From assembly GCA_900175165.2 (NCBI GenBank), contig FWWN02000403.1, forward strand, positions 1-51,507: 51,507 nucleotides of DNA, given 5' to 3'. Of this stretch, positions 10,069 to 21,251 are shown piece by piece; within the stretch, counting starts at the first letter, position 1, and every line of letters starts with the position of its first letter. Origin of the DNA: Rhizomucor pusillus (lineage: Eukaryota > Mucoromycota > Mucoromycetes > Mucorales > Lichtheimiaceae). The notes under the pieces are model-generated. The model searched no databases. It was not told where the DNA came from and worked only from the letters and a program-made list of their open reading frames with translations. The translations under genes were made by a program, and so were the position numbers.

Positions 10069-11352
10069 TTAGTTGTTCTCGTATCCGGAAGCCAAAGGTG
10101 CAAAGCCGATACGGTTCTTGCCAAAGTCGTAAACGTTGACGAAGAAGCGCAAGAAGAGGTTGCCAACAATGAACTGGTTACCGCCATCGGGAAGTACGAT
10201 GAACATGCAAGTCTCGCCCGACTTATCGACTGGAAGAAGCATCTTGCTAATAGGAACCGAGACGTCAATGGTATCGCTGCTGGAACCAGACTTTTGCAGA
10301 ACAAGGCTGAAGGTGGTCTTGGAATCCTGGTACTTGGAGCAAGGAACAGTATAACCCTGCTGCGACTCGGTAGCATCGGGGAGTGCAGCCTTTACAACCT
10401 TCTCGGCAAAGCTGGAGGGTGCGATGAAGAAGTTGGTGCCGGTATCGATGGTGAATGCCTGGGCGCCGTCGAAGCTGACAGCGTCAGATCCATCAATTTT
10501 GACACCGGTGACAGGGGCATCCCAGAAGAAGTAGCCGCCTCGGCTCTTCAAAACGTCAGTGTATTGAATGTCTCCTCCGAGAAGGGTGTTGTTGACGCCA
10601 CCAAAGACAACTTGGCCGCTACCGTCGTTGGTGTTCATGTACACAGAGAAGACAGGAGAAGAAATCAAGCCCTGCTTGTAGAGGTTAACGTGGACAGTGT
10701 TGTAAGTATCTCCGTATTCGGCTTCCATGGCAGTGTTGTCAGGGTAGGCTGCGCCGAAGATACCATCAAGGAAGAGTTCAGAGTCGGGAGACTGCTCAGC
10801 AGTTGGGCCGCTGACGTTGTCGACGTAAGCCAAAGTTTGCTGCTTCACGGTAGCACCGCCGACAGTAATGCTGTCTCGGAAGTAGATACCGTTAGCACCG
10901 CCGGTACCGTAGGTGATGTTCAGGTTGTAGTCGGTTTCTTTGAAGGTGGAAGAAGAGGAAGGATCGAAGAAGCGTTTGCCAACGCAGCCCTCAGAGTTAT
11001 CGCAGCCTTTGTGGGGAACCCAAGTATCGGAACTGCCGGTATCGAACAAAAGATAAAAGTCTTGTCCAGGAGTACCGATGGAAACTGGAATGGCGTACTC
11101 CTCCAAGTCAAAGTCGTACAAGCCAGGTGTATCAACGGAACCATCTCCCTCAGCGAACGCCTTGATACCGCCCAATTTTTCGGCAGCCTGCTGTCCGTGT
11201 TTGGTTTGAGAGTATTTGCGGTTGACGGATGTCAAGGGAAGAGCCAATAGCTTGTCATCGGCATCAGATTGCTTGGATACTGGGCGAGCACTGGTAAGTG
11301 CAAAAGAAGCAGCGGTCAAAAGGATTGCAGAGGAGATCTTGGAGAAGAGCAT
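10069..11352 (-). CDS. Mucorpepsin, secreted milk-clotting aspartic protease (A1 family)
   Basis: This single exon encodes 427 residues, the same length as the known R. pusillus precursor. The start is the ATG at 11350-11352, giving MLFSKISSAILLTAASFALT, a signal peptide of about 22 residues. The in-frame extension up to 11532 lacks support and passes through the TATA box. The propeptide reaches about residue 66, and the mature enzyme begins near DGSVDTPGLYDFDLEEY. The two catalytic aspartates are D104 (LLFDTGSSDTW) and D303 (FTIDTGTNFF). The active-site flap tyrosine is in NITYGTGG. Two cysteine pairs and several Asn-X-Ser/Thr sites are present. Together with the family's known action, this is an extracellular acid protease that clots milk by cleaving kappa-casein. 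The lack of introns contrasts with almost every neighbour. From memory the sequence is nearly identical to the R. pusillus enzyme; R. miehei differs at many sites. Confidence 0.97.
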   Translation of the reverse strand: MLFSKISSAILLTAASFALTSARPVSKQSDADDKLLALPLTSVNRKYSQTKHGQQAAEKLGGIKAFAEGDGSVDTPGLYDFDLEEYAIPVSIGTPGQDFYLLFDTGSSDTWVPHKGCDNSEGCVGKRFFDPSSSSTFKETDYNLNITYGTGGANGIYFRDSITVGGATVKQQTLAYVDNVSGPTAEQSPDSELFLDGIFGAAYPDNTAMEAEYGDTYNTVHVNLYKQGLISSPVFSVYMNTNDGSGQVVFGGVNNTLLGGDIQYTDVLKSRGGYFFWDAPVTGVKIDGSDAVSFDGAQAFTIDTGTNFFIAPSSFAEKVVKAALPDATESQQGYTVPCSKYQDSKTTFSLVLQKSGSSSDTIDVSVPISKMLLPVDKSGETCMFIVLPDGGNQFIVGNLFLRFFVNVYDFGKNRIGFAPLASGYENN

Positions 11353-11394
11353 GTTGAGGATTTGATGAGGTCTCAGAGTCTCGCATCCGGCTGG

Positions 11395-11401
11395 TTTTAT
11401 A
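11395..11401 (-). promoter_or_regulatory. TATA box of the mucorpepsin gene
   Basis: TATAAAA on the minus strand, about 43 bp upstream of the mucorpepsin ATG. This is a normal distance for a short-leader fungal gene that is strongly transcribed. Confidence 0.6.
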
Positions 11402-12981
11402 TGAAAAAGGGATCTACGCAGTTTGGCCCGGGCCACCAGAAGATCTGTGTGCCGTTCCGTCTGCAAAATTGACATTTTGAAAAACGTTAGAGTCCATAAT
11501 TGTATGATTTTACCTGGAAAGGGTGTTTGCAAGACTGGGTACTGCCTTGGACCGCGGGGTGTATTACCATATTGATTAAACAGACAAAGTCATAAAAAGG
11601 CAGAAATTGTGTGTGTCACCTATGGCATGAACTTGTAACATCTAATGCATAACACCACTCTTTCCACTTTCTCACGAATACAGTCATTTAGATCGGTAAA
11701 ACGCTGTACAAATGCCTCATTGACAACTCCGATAACTTGCTTTCTGAAATGGAATTTTAGTCGCGAAAAAAGAAGGATTCCAGTATCACTCTCAATGCAT
11801 TAACTGTGGCTTTCCGACGAACGTTAAAGCGATCAAGCGCATATTGTACAAGCCAGGTACGAGGTAACCAACTTTATTTTTGCGGGTACAACATGGCGTC
11901 AATTGAATTTCCATTGCTATCTATACTAACATTAAGCTATTGCTACATATCTGAACTCAATGCCTAGTTGCTCCAATTTTTGTTTACGAAAGCTGAAAGT
12001 GTGCTTTGTATAGCTGAAGTAGGATAATTTTGCGGCTTATCTAGTTGTTCTAGATCGTTTTGCTGGATGCAGCGCCACTAATTGCTCCATATAAACATGA
12101 AATGCATTGGGCGGGATGACAACAGAGTAACACACACTATTTTTACATAGAAGAATCATATGCTTCTTGCATTTCAGTCGCCATTTGAGTTTCAAGGCAA
12201 TAGTGCCTCCATAAAGCAACTATAGCATCCGATTTGTATCTACACAATTATGCGTGCTTTATTTTATTGGAAAGTATGCCTTTATCGAGTATGGCATGTT
12301 CTTACAGCATTGCTAGAACTTTGAATCCATTTGAGTTTTCACTGCACGAGGGAACTATGCATAATGCATTTCTGATATCTTGCTTGAAGTCGACCTCTCG
12401 CTTAGTGATAAGATGAAGGAGAAGTTGACGACAGAGATAACAGCTGTTGATATGTAGTTCGAGTAAATATGTATCATGGTATTTCCGATAAATCCCGTAT
12501 GTATATCCAGCTAATAGTCCAATATCTTGCAGATAGTGGCTCAAACTCTGAATATCATGGTGTCTAAAATGGCGCTTCGTGCCAAAGATGGATATTCGGG
12601 ACTAGAATGAGAAATATCATGTACGTTTGTGAATCTGCATCATGCAATGACCGCCAACGCCTAAGCATCCACGTTTAAGGGTCCATCTCCTCTTTGATAG
12701 TCCTTGCGAGTAATAGATTAATCGGCAGATCGGCAATTATGAATGGAAGGATTATACTCGTGTTTCATCAACTATTAATATCGTAGTACTTTATGCAGGC
12801 AAATTACTGTCAGGAACGCGTCTACATTTGCTCAGAAGGTCAGGTCTCTTTTTCTCGATTTCCAGGAACTTTCGATAATATTTGGTGAGCTTCAATAAAA
12901 GTTGTTTGGCAACAAGCCGTTTAGCCTTTTCCAACGGTATTCAAAGCCAAGCGTCTTGACTTGGGGTTTATTGTTATGGTA
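11402..12981. other. Long intergenic stretch, no gene recognised
   Basis: About 1.6 kb between the mucorpepsin promoter and the 3' end of the TPR/F-box gene. It is AT-rich with scattered short frames. The two longest, on the minus strand at 12302-12544 and 12037-12219, have no start context, splice partner or family signature that I can identify. They could be debris of an older gene. The mucorpepsin upstream control region should lie within 11402-12000. Confidence 0.45.
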
Positions 12982-14794
12982 TCAATCGTAACGAAAGTAG
13001 CCTCCTCGAGACTCCAATGCAGCTGAAATTTCCTGTAAGATAGATCTGTCGTAGTGACCGCCACTCGAAAAGTGAATCCGGATAGTCGTATGATTCGGTA
13101 GACTGTTTACAAGGCGTAAGATTCCTCTGTCGGACGGGTTTACAAATACAAGCATGTTAAGTTCGCGAAGCATCTTGCAGTGCTGCAAGTATAGTAAAAC
13201 ATCGTCCGTCACAAATTCCACTTTACATAGATCGAGCACGCGAAGGTTATGACAGGCTGAAAGACATCTTTTGAAACTATTGCTCCATGTTTCCAATAAG
13301 TTGTCGTCAAGATCTTTACTGTTTTTGATATGAAGCCGTTCCAATGCTTCTATTGTCGAAAGGCATTCAAATGCTTCTGTCGAAAGCGCTTCCGTTGTAA
13401 TCGATAGTGATTGCAAGGTGTATCTTGCGGATTTCAACAGTTTTACAACAGTCTCTGCGCTGCAATTGATGCATAATTCACGTAATCCCGGCAATGAAGC
13501 TGGATACATAGTTTCCGCTAATGGATTGCAGGTCATTGAAAAATCGTCATGATAATGAAGACACTGGATAAAGGGACAATATCGACGTATGGCTTCCAGC
13601 TCTAAATCTGGTTCGTTCTTCTCGGTCACTGAACGCAGTTCCAAATGCCGAAGCTTTGGACATCGACGCAGTAAAAGCTCAAGTGGATGAACCTCATCTC
13701 TGCTCTTCCTGATAATGGCGTCCATACAAATATACTCCAATTTGGTGGGTTCGCTCATAGCAGCTTCCATGGATGATGGACGATCATAAGCGTGCGCATT
13801 ATCGTCTGTTGTCGCCCATCGTAGCTGTGTCAAATTAGTGCAGGTATCTAGTACAACCTCCATTATATAGCTCAGAGACAGACTGCAATATTCCAACGAC
13901 AAGCTGGTCAGCGAGCTGCTTAAAAATTCCAAAGTCCTTGTCAAAGATTTCCTCGTCAAATCTTTGGAATCCTGCTCTGGATAATCTTCGATTGCTTTCC
14001 ACGTCTTCGTGTGAGTAAAAAGCTAACAATGATGTTGGCAATGAACACTTACTCAGCTCCTCTATGTAGCAACATTGATTTTTGACTATGTACTCTTTTT
14101 CAATAACATCCAATGCATCCGTGAATAAAAAGCATCTACGGATACCACGACCGCCCTTTTTAAGATATTCGACGATGTATTCTTGATCCAGAGAGGCCTC
14201 ACACCGGGATTCAGTGCATCCGCAAAAGTCTATCCAATTATTCAAATATTGTCTCCATGCCTTTGATACATCGAGGAGAGTAATGCGATCTTGGATACTG
14301 AGCTGAGAAAGAATACATGTCAATATCTCGTTGGGCACAGTGTGGAGAAAATCGAAACGCCGTCGAGATACTATAAAAGCAAGCTCTTGTAATCTCCAAT
14401 ATAATTGGCTTTTATCGGAAACATTCGCCAAGGCAAAAACCAGTGCTTCAGATGCTTTTTCGTATTGCCTTCTTGCTAAATGAATTTCTGCCATCCATAT
14501 GTAACTTTTGGCAGAACCTGGATTCAATCTTTGGAGTGCTTTTGCATCTTCTAGAGCATTTTCGAGTCTTCCAGCGCGTTTGTAGGCTGCTATGCGGCAG
14601 TTAAGAGCATTAAAATCTTCTGGAAATGACAGGAGATGACTGGTCAAGTTCTCAATAGCAATCTCGTAATTGCGGGCTAGGATCTCCATCCGAGCTCGGG
14701 TTGCAGCAGATGCAGATCCCGTTCTGACACGAGCCCGTTCTACCGGCGTTAACTGTCCTTGCTCTGATTTGCGTTTGGAAGGAGGATGGAGCAT
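12982..14794 (-). CDS. TPR / F-box / leucine-rich-repeat protein (Dia2/Pof3-like SCF adaptor)
   Basis: Two exons (14053-14794 and 12982-13976) flank a 76-nt GTAAGT...ATCCAG intron and give 578 residues. The N-terminus has TPR helices (NYEIAIENLTSHLLSFPEDF, AYKRAGRLENALEDAKALQR, SYIWMAEIHLARRQYEKASE). It is followed by an F-box (TVPNEILTCILSQLSIQDRI, then DVSKAWRQYL) and a C-terminal half of leucine-rich repeats (LTSLSLEYCSLS, CPKLRHLELRS, CHNLRVLDLCKVEF). The F-box binds Skp1 in SCF ubiquitin ligases and the repeats choose substrate. The TPR-F-box-LRR order is that of budding yeast Dia2 and fission yeast Pof3, which act in replication-coupled and chromatin processes. Orthology is inferred from architecture only. 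An in-frame ATG at 14860 would add 22 residues, but it leaves under 70 bp to the divergent M16 gene, so 14794 is preferred. Confidence 0.75.
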
Positions 14795-14927
14795 GAAAGG
14801 AAAAGTTGACGGTACGCGTTTCCCCCGAGGGACGAGTTGAGTCTCACAGATGTGTGACAAACAGGCGGATCGGACTCATTCCGAGTCCTACTTGTCACGG
14901 AGAACGCGTCAACTCTTCCCGCTCAGT

Positions 14928-17900
14928 ATGCCAGGCAATACGAACGAGAGCAATTTTAAAAAGCTCTGCAAAATCAGCACTGATTATGGAATAAACTTCA
15001 CCAAATATTGCAGCGATAAGACTGGTTTGACAGTCGTCCTTGCAGACATTGAAGGTGTGTATCTTGATCTGCTTCGAGATCTCTGCTCCGGACGATCCTA
15101 CCTATCGCCGAGATCGATCCTGTATTCACATTATGTTCCCTAGGTCCTCTCGTAAACGGTTACTTTACGTTGGCAACCGAATGTATGTGCAATGTAATTT
15201 AGAGATACTCGGCATATATTTATCCTTTATGCAGGTTTTGATGATTATGGATGCCCGCATACTTTAGAGCAGTGAGTAAAAGAAGATTAAGCATGATTGC
15301 TGAATATCTAAACGCATCCCCAGCTTGATTTTCCTTGGCAGTGAACAGTTTCCATACAAGGTGCATCAGAGTCTCTCACGTGTTCTTAACTTTGAGCTAA
15401 TTATATATCATCTGCAGGGCGTATTAGATTCTCTGGCAAACAGAGCGATTGCACAAGGAACAAATGCTTGGACAGACCTCGATCATACTTGTTACAGTAT
15501 GGACTACATAAGTCTATGTAATGATAGAGCAGTGCTAATGTGTCCCTTTCTAGCTATTAACACCGCTGGCAGTGATGGATTTTTGAGACTACTTCCCATC
15601 TACGTAGACCATATCTTGTATCCAACCTTGACGGAAAGTGGATATCACACTGAAGTTCATCATATTAATGGAAAAGGAGAGGATGCTGGTAAGTGTGGAT
15701 TATTTGCCTCATATGAAAAATTATTAATTCGATTGCCTTCATTAGGTGTAAGTGCACTAATTACCGTGATTTTGAGATCGTTATTAAAAGATATCTCGGA
15801 ATAGGTCGTGTATAGTGAAATGCAGGTTCGTAATTGTTAACACGGATCATATTTGGATCAGACGACGCTAAGCTACTTTATTAGGGTTGTCAAAATACAG
15901 GCGATGATCGCATACATCTGCGGATGCGACGCATTATTTTCCCAGAAAATTGCGGTTATAGATCAGAAACTGGTGGTTTAATGGAGCGTTTGAGAGAACT
16001 TTCCGTCGATAAAAGTAAGGTTGAAAGATAGATGATGCATAGTAGATAACTAAAAGCAGTTCTAATTTTTGCAGTTCGTGACTACCATAAAAATTATTAT
16101 CGACCGGACAATCTTTGTCTTATTATTACTGGTACTGTGGATCATGAACTAGTATTGAAAGCTCTAGACCCGGTGGAACAGAAAATTTTGAGCAAAGGAC
16201 CACTGCCTGCAATGCAAAGACCGTGGATCGAGACCGGCAACTTTCCAAATCTTGAGAAAAGCATAGAGGAGACAGTACTGTTTCCAGACGAAGATGAATC
16301 CATGGGTACAGTTTTGATAGCGTGGAACGGTCCAAGATGCCATGTAAGTACGAGCCTGGAATATACTTGGGAAATCAAGTTCTAAAAACGATCCGTAGGA
16401 CTATTTGCAAATTAAAGCTTTGGAAGTGCTGGACGTCTATTTGACGGAATCTCCTGTCGCTGTATTGCAAAAGGAATTTGTAGAAATTGAGGAACCTCTT
16501 TGTACAGACATAGACTTTCATACTATGGACCATCTCAAAACGACCTTAATTTTGACAGCGTCAAACGTCCCTGTTGAAGAATTGGAAGAATTTCCTGTTC
16601 ACTTTTTCGAACTTTTGCGCCGAATTGTCGACGAAGAAGATATTGACATGCAACGTATGTCAACTGTTATCGAGAAGGAAATGCTAAAGGTAATGCAGAG
16701 CATTCGAGTTTATCGTCAATTTTGCACATTAACAAGCCATTGATACTAGCTTCTGGACAGTATTGAAACGGATGCTCACGATACTGCGGCAGCTATTTGC
16801 ATATCAGGTTCGTAGAATAAACTTACAGCATCGTCGTTGCAACTAATTGCGATTTTTGCAGATTTCCTTTACGGCGAACCTGATGGACGCGATCTCAAAG
16901 ACTCTGTAAAAGATCAAGAGTATCTGAACCAGCTAGCCAAATACACAAAATCTGACTGGCTCGATGTTCTGAAGAGGTGCGATAAAGAATCCGTTAATAC
17001 ATTTGCAATATCCTAATATATAGTGAATTTTCAGATGGTACTTGGACCCTCCCCATGTTACTCTCTACGGCCGTCCATCCGCTGAATTTGCAGAGAAGCT
17101 TTCCAAAGAGGAGAAGGAACGAATTGAGCAGCAGCGTCGTAATCTTGGAGAGAAAAAGCTTCAGGAGATGCAAAAGAAGCTCGACGAGGCAATGGCGGCA
17201 AATGATGTCGCTCTGCCCAGAAATATTCTTGAAAACTTCACCATTCCTTCAGTCTCTTCTATCAATTTTATCAACGTTCTTACTGCAAGGAACAATGCTG
17301 ATGGTAGCATGTAAGCAAAACTGGTTCTAACGCAAACCATCGCATTTTTCTCAATTCTGCTTTAGCAACAATGCTGTGCAACAATATGTAGACAAGGATA
17401 ACAAGACGGATGTGCCATTATTTATCCAGTTCGACCGTAGGTGCCTTGATGGAAAGTTCTTGGACGTTGTCTAACCAGAATGATCAGATATCAAATCACG
17501 CTTCGTCAAAACCACTGCGCATATAAGTGCATCTTCAGTGCCTTCGCACTTGTTGCCATACACACGCCTACTTCTCAAGACTATATTTTCGCTTCCGATT
17601 CAAAAAGGTGACCAACTAATCCCTTACGAAGATGTCGTCAAGACTCTCGGAGAAGACCTTATCGAATACGACGCCAGTTTGGGAACGAGTTGCGGGTTCA
17701 GAGAGATGCTCGTCCTTACCTTCAAGACTGTCGCTTCGAAATACGACAAAGGTATCCAATGGTTACAAGATATACTGTGGAACACCCAATTTACTGCAGA
17801 ACGGTAAGCGTATAGTACGTAGTTCTACCAAATTCTTTCTACTTACAAATAGCTTAGTGTGCGAATCGTCGCTTTACAAATTTTGAATGATATCCCTCAG

Positions 17901-19306
17901 TCTAAGCGCGATGGTCACGGTGTATGTTGCTTGCATTCAATTTATTAGAGAACTACATTGACTTTACAAAACTAGATGGTGCAAGCGGTCATGCGTGCTC
18001 TGCAATTTGATGTCAAGAAATCTATCAACACTGCACGCAATATTCTATTCCAGGCCAACTTTTTGCAAGAGGTAGTCAAAAAACTCGACGAGGATCCAAC
18101 ACCAGTCTTGAATGATCTGAACGCCTTCCGCGCAGCACGTGAGTATGAATCGAATGCACAGCGGCTAAGATTACTTAACAGTATATCATATAGTCTGCCA
18201 TCCTGATAACATCCGCATTCATGTTTCCGGAAATATTTTGGAATTAAGCACGCCCAGATCTTCATTTGCTGGTCTTTGCTCGAAAATGGTGACTATTGAG
18301 ATGGACAGCGATTAAGTATTTTCATGTCTTACTTAACTCAACTTTCTTGTTTAGAAACCACAAAGAACACTCGCTCCAGTTGTAGCAGCACAGCAGGTTC
18401 TCAATGCAGCAGGAAAGGAACCTGGAAAAATTGTAAGCTTAAAGCAACGTGCGATAATCTATTATCATTTTCTCATGCAACGTCTCAGGGAGTCCTTGTC
18501 AACTTGCCGTCGATTGAAAATTCCTTTTCACTACACACTATTAAAGGTGAGGCAAACATCATGGGCCGCACGCGGTTGATGCTGACTTTATTGCTGCAAA
18601 GGTCCAAGCAGTTTTGAGGATCCAGATATTCCTGCTCTCCTTGTTATGGCCGAGTTGCTTGACACAATGGAGGGTATCTTTTGGAAATTTATTCGTGGTC
18701 AAGGTCTAGCGTATTCTTGCTTCCTGAGCACCGACGTTGAAGCCGGGTTGATCAGCTTTACAATTTATCAATCACCTGACACTTTTAAGGCATTTGCACA
18801 AGCGAAATCTGTCACTGACCAACTTGTGAACAAACAGGTCAGCTGGCTTGGTTGTACAGATAATGACAGAAAAAGATTGACAGTTCTGCGTGCATAGATG
18901 GAAATCGAGCCATCGGCAATTGATGGAGCTAAGAGCGCTGTTATATACAGTCTCGTCGCTCGGGAAAATACAATGGAGCGTGCAGCACTGCAGTCGTTTG
19001 TGAACCAGGTACTCAAGCAAGTTCCTGCTTCGTACAACCGAACCTTGCTGTCTGCTATACAGGTAAAAGTCAATTCCCAGAATTATGCAAGAAACGTGCT
19101 AAATTCCTTTGTAGGCTACGACGCTCGATGATTTGCATCGCGTGTTGAACAAGTACTTTGTCAACATGTTTAGACCTGGAACATGCAACATCGTCGTTGT
19201 CAGCTCGCCGACCAAAGCTCAAGAAATTCAGCAAGGCTTTTCATCTCTTGGTTTTGAACTCGAATTGAAATCTCTCAATGATTTCTCCTATGAGATATGT
19301 GCATAA
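14928..19306 (+). CDS. M16 zinc metallopeptidase, YOL098C/Sdd3-like (multi-exon)
   Basis: This is a large inverted-zincin peptidase of roughly 1000 residues. The start MPGNTNESNFKKLCKI is followed by TGLTVVLADIEG. After two introns comes FDDYGCPHTLEHLIFLGSEQ, where HTLEH is the inverted zinc motif HxxEH. That motif is itself split by an intron starting at 15271. The third zinc ligand is expected in the downstream Glu-rich segment (GYHTEVHHINGKGEDAG, VVYSEMQ). Later segments include SIETDAHDTAAAICISDFLY, a basic coiled stretch (SKEEKERIEQQRRNLGEKKL), FIRGQGLAYSCFLSTDVEAG and the end DFSYEICA with TAA at 19304-19306. The length and domain spread (four M16 halves) match the uncharacterised fungal YOL098C / Sdd3 family rather than mitochondrial processing peptidase. 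No targeting peptide is evident. The gene is divergent from the F-box gene over about 130 bp and ends 47 bp from the dynein light chain gene. Confidence 0.82.
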
Positions 19307-19353
19307 AGCAAACACATGCAAGAGACATAGATTTTTCCATGTTCTATGTATTT

Positions 19354-19934
19354 TCATACACTGAGAGCAAAGACGTTGACAATTGCAAATAAATTCTTTG
19401 ATTCGTATTGGTAGGTTGCGCTGCCTATTATCGATAATATTCGAAAAAGAGATGAGTTGGTACAAGAGCACATCACGGTAGGACTTGCTCGCTTACCATC
19501 GTGTGCGCTGTCCCAGTAGACAGTGCTTCCAGCGTAAAATCCACCACCGCTTCTCTGCATAATAACGCAAGTAACTGAAACACCCGATAATTCAGGAACA
19601 GCATAATAATGTAAGCTACATTGAAACCTTACCAACATACTTGTAGTTTTTGTTAGACTCTTTGAGTTTCTTCAGGCATCCCTCAATTATCTGGGAAGTC
19701 CATTCTGGAACTTGCTTGTGTTGATACTGCGTGTCTGGTGGAAGAGTTGCCTCGATGGTCTGGTACAGGCAATGAATTTTCTGGATCACTGCGTTGTAAC
19801 AAGGAATGAGTTAATTTACCTCGCGAATCAGTCTCTCAGTGTTGTCTTTGCTGAACTTATTCTGTTCCCATCGTCAATTCCGTGGATGTTAAGTAAGCAT
19901 CTGGTTAAGGTTTTACCTCGTCTGTTTTATCCAT
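19354..19934 (-). CDS. Dynein light chain, Tctex/DYNLT type
   Basis: Five exons (19917-19934, 19820-19861, 19633-19780, 19497-19574, 19354-19424) give 118 residues, the usual size for the family. The protein starts MDKTDENKFSKDNTERLIRE. It continues with QYQHKQVPEWTSQIIEGCLK, then YKYVVTCVIMQRSGGGFYAG, TVYWDSAHDGSATYQYESKN and LFAIVNVFALSV. The CVIMQ, YWD and FALSV signatures are those of DYNLT1 (CVIMQKNGAG, CFWD, AFGLSI). The product is a dimeric light chain that binds dynein intermediate chain and links cargo to the microtubule motor. Exon 1 is only 18 nt and one intron is only 39 nt (19781-19819), so automated prediction may miss the 5' end. Another acceptor for that intron would add a few residues but breaks the frame. 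Confidence 0.85.
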
Positions 19935-20129
19935 TGGGCAAAAGCTTAAGGTAACGTAGTAGCGTGTTGGCATTTGCCCCGACTCTGCTGATTTTGGCCC
20001 CTCGTGCCACACACGCGTACGCCGCCCCTGTACCGTCCTTGTACGGCTTTCCAGCAGTAGTTTTTTTGCTATATACGCTCTTTGTTTTTTTTCCACCGTC
20101 TTTTCGTTGTTGTTTCTCTCTTTTCTCTC

Positions 20130-20540
20130 ATGGATTACACACCGCTATCGACACCGTCTCCATTGCTAGTGTTTCCGTCAGCCTCACCGACACCAAAGCT
20201 ATCATGCACACCAAGCAGAAAGCCGCCATCTCCGTTTGACTGGCCAGCGGAATGTCTTTTGGACGGAGACCAGCACAATACGACTCCATCTCCTCCTCCG
20301 CCACCGCTTTTAACACGGCGGCACTCGTGTACATCGACTTTGCGCAAGAACGTGTCGTCTTTGCCTCGGCCTGTCTCCATCGTCGTCACGTCGCCTGCTC
20401 CTCTGGTATCCAACGGCAACGCTCGTCCTGGCCATTCCGCCATTCGCTCTTCTTCCTCGTCTTCTCAAAACCGGATGCTGGGAAATTGGCTAATGCGCAT
20501 GAAGAGAGCAGCCGAAAAGCCATTTAGAATGATTGCATAG
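20130..20540 (+). CDS. Small Ser/Pro-rich protein of unknown function
   Basis: An open frame of 136 codons starts from MDYTPLSTPSPLLVF, preceded by a pyrimidine-rich leader (TTTCTCTCTTTTCTCTC) as often seen before fungal starts. The protein is rich in Ser, Pro, Thr and basic residues, with many SP/TP sites and no membrane segment. It closes with a distinct amphipathic, basic C-terminus (MLGNWLMRMKRAAEKPFRMI). I do not recognise a family. Proline-directed phosphorylation would be a reasonable guess for the low-complexity part, nothing more. The reading frame is better than the overlapping ones because of the leader and the non-random tail. Confidence 0.5.
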   Translation: MDYTPLSTPSPLLVFPSASPTPKLSCTPSRKPPSPFDWPAECLLDGDQHNTTPSPPPPPLLTRRHSCTSTLRKNVSSLPRPVSIVVTSPAPLVSNGNARPGHSAIRSSSSSSQNRMLGNWLMRMKRAAEKPFRMIA

Positions 20541-21251
20541 ATCTCCTTAATGTTTGTATACATGAGCCAATATGGAAATTGTAAATGCAAGGCGTGTATC
20601 TACACTGTTCCTTTAGCTGCAACTGTTATGCTTTCTCCTCCTTCATCCTTCTCCCTGCGCCTCAACAGCGCGTAAATTTACGAATATCCATTGTTATTTT
20701 CTTGATAACTTTACATAACTTCTTGAAATATATATATATATGTTATCCATCACCTACAGTTTTATTAAAAATCTCTGCTCGCAGTACTCGATTATACTGC
20801 TGTCTACGCGAATATACGAAGTACGAGAAAGGGGAAGCGAAGCTGAAGTCAGTGTCAAACGTGACCAGCTGTGCCGTGTGGATAGACTCCCAAATCCGTC
20901 AGCTGACTTGCAGTGGTCCGGTACGACATCGTCTGTCTGAACTGCACCGAAAAGCGTCACCTGCCATTTTTGGTCTTTATTCGTTGCTACTGAGCGTGCA
21001 AGGAACGGGTGCCAAAAAGAATCTGTTTGCAGCGGCAACGACGGAACACTCGATTTAACTGTCACTCTGAATGTGAGCAGCGTAAAGTGTATAGAGACTT
21101 GCAAATGAAATCTGAGGCTCACAATTGTCTGCAATGTAGCGTGCTCTTCGTACTCTAAGCTGTCTGAGTTGTCTACCTATATCTGGTTCCGTTACTCTCG
21201 CTATCTCGTTCCTTGTCCACCCTTTGCCCATTCAGGCTATTCATCAATAGA
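20541..21251. other. Intergenic region upstream of KEX1
   Basis: It contains a short TA run (tatatatatata near 20728-20741). Overlapping open frames on both strands (20585-21058, 20754-21134) have no family signature. I read it as the KEX1 promoter region. Confidence 0.45.

Noticed and set aside
10294..11250. 318-codon open frame on the plus strand
   Set aside because: It is antisense to the mucorpepsin gene, whose family assignment is certain. It arises from codon bias of that gene and shows no signature of its own.
11353..11532. In-frame N-terminal extension of mucorpepsin to an ATG at 11532
   Set aside because: It passes through the TATA box and precedes a perfect signal peptide at MLFSKI; the known protein starts at the latter.
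12302..12544. 80-codon minus-strand frame (LELHINSCYLCRQLLL)
   Set aside because: Cys/Leu-rich but no start context, splice partners or family. It might be gene debris, but it cannot be supported.
13977..14052. Apparent frame break in the F-box gene
   Set aside because: The first acceptor considered (TTGTTAG) gave the wrong frame. The acceptor ATCCAG gives a 76-nt intron with both exons in frame.
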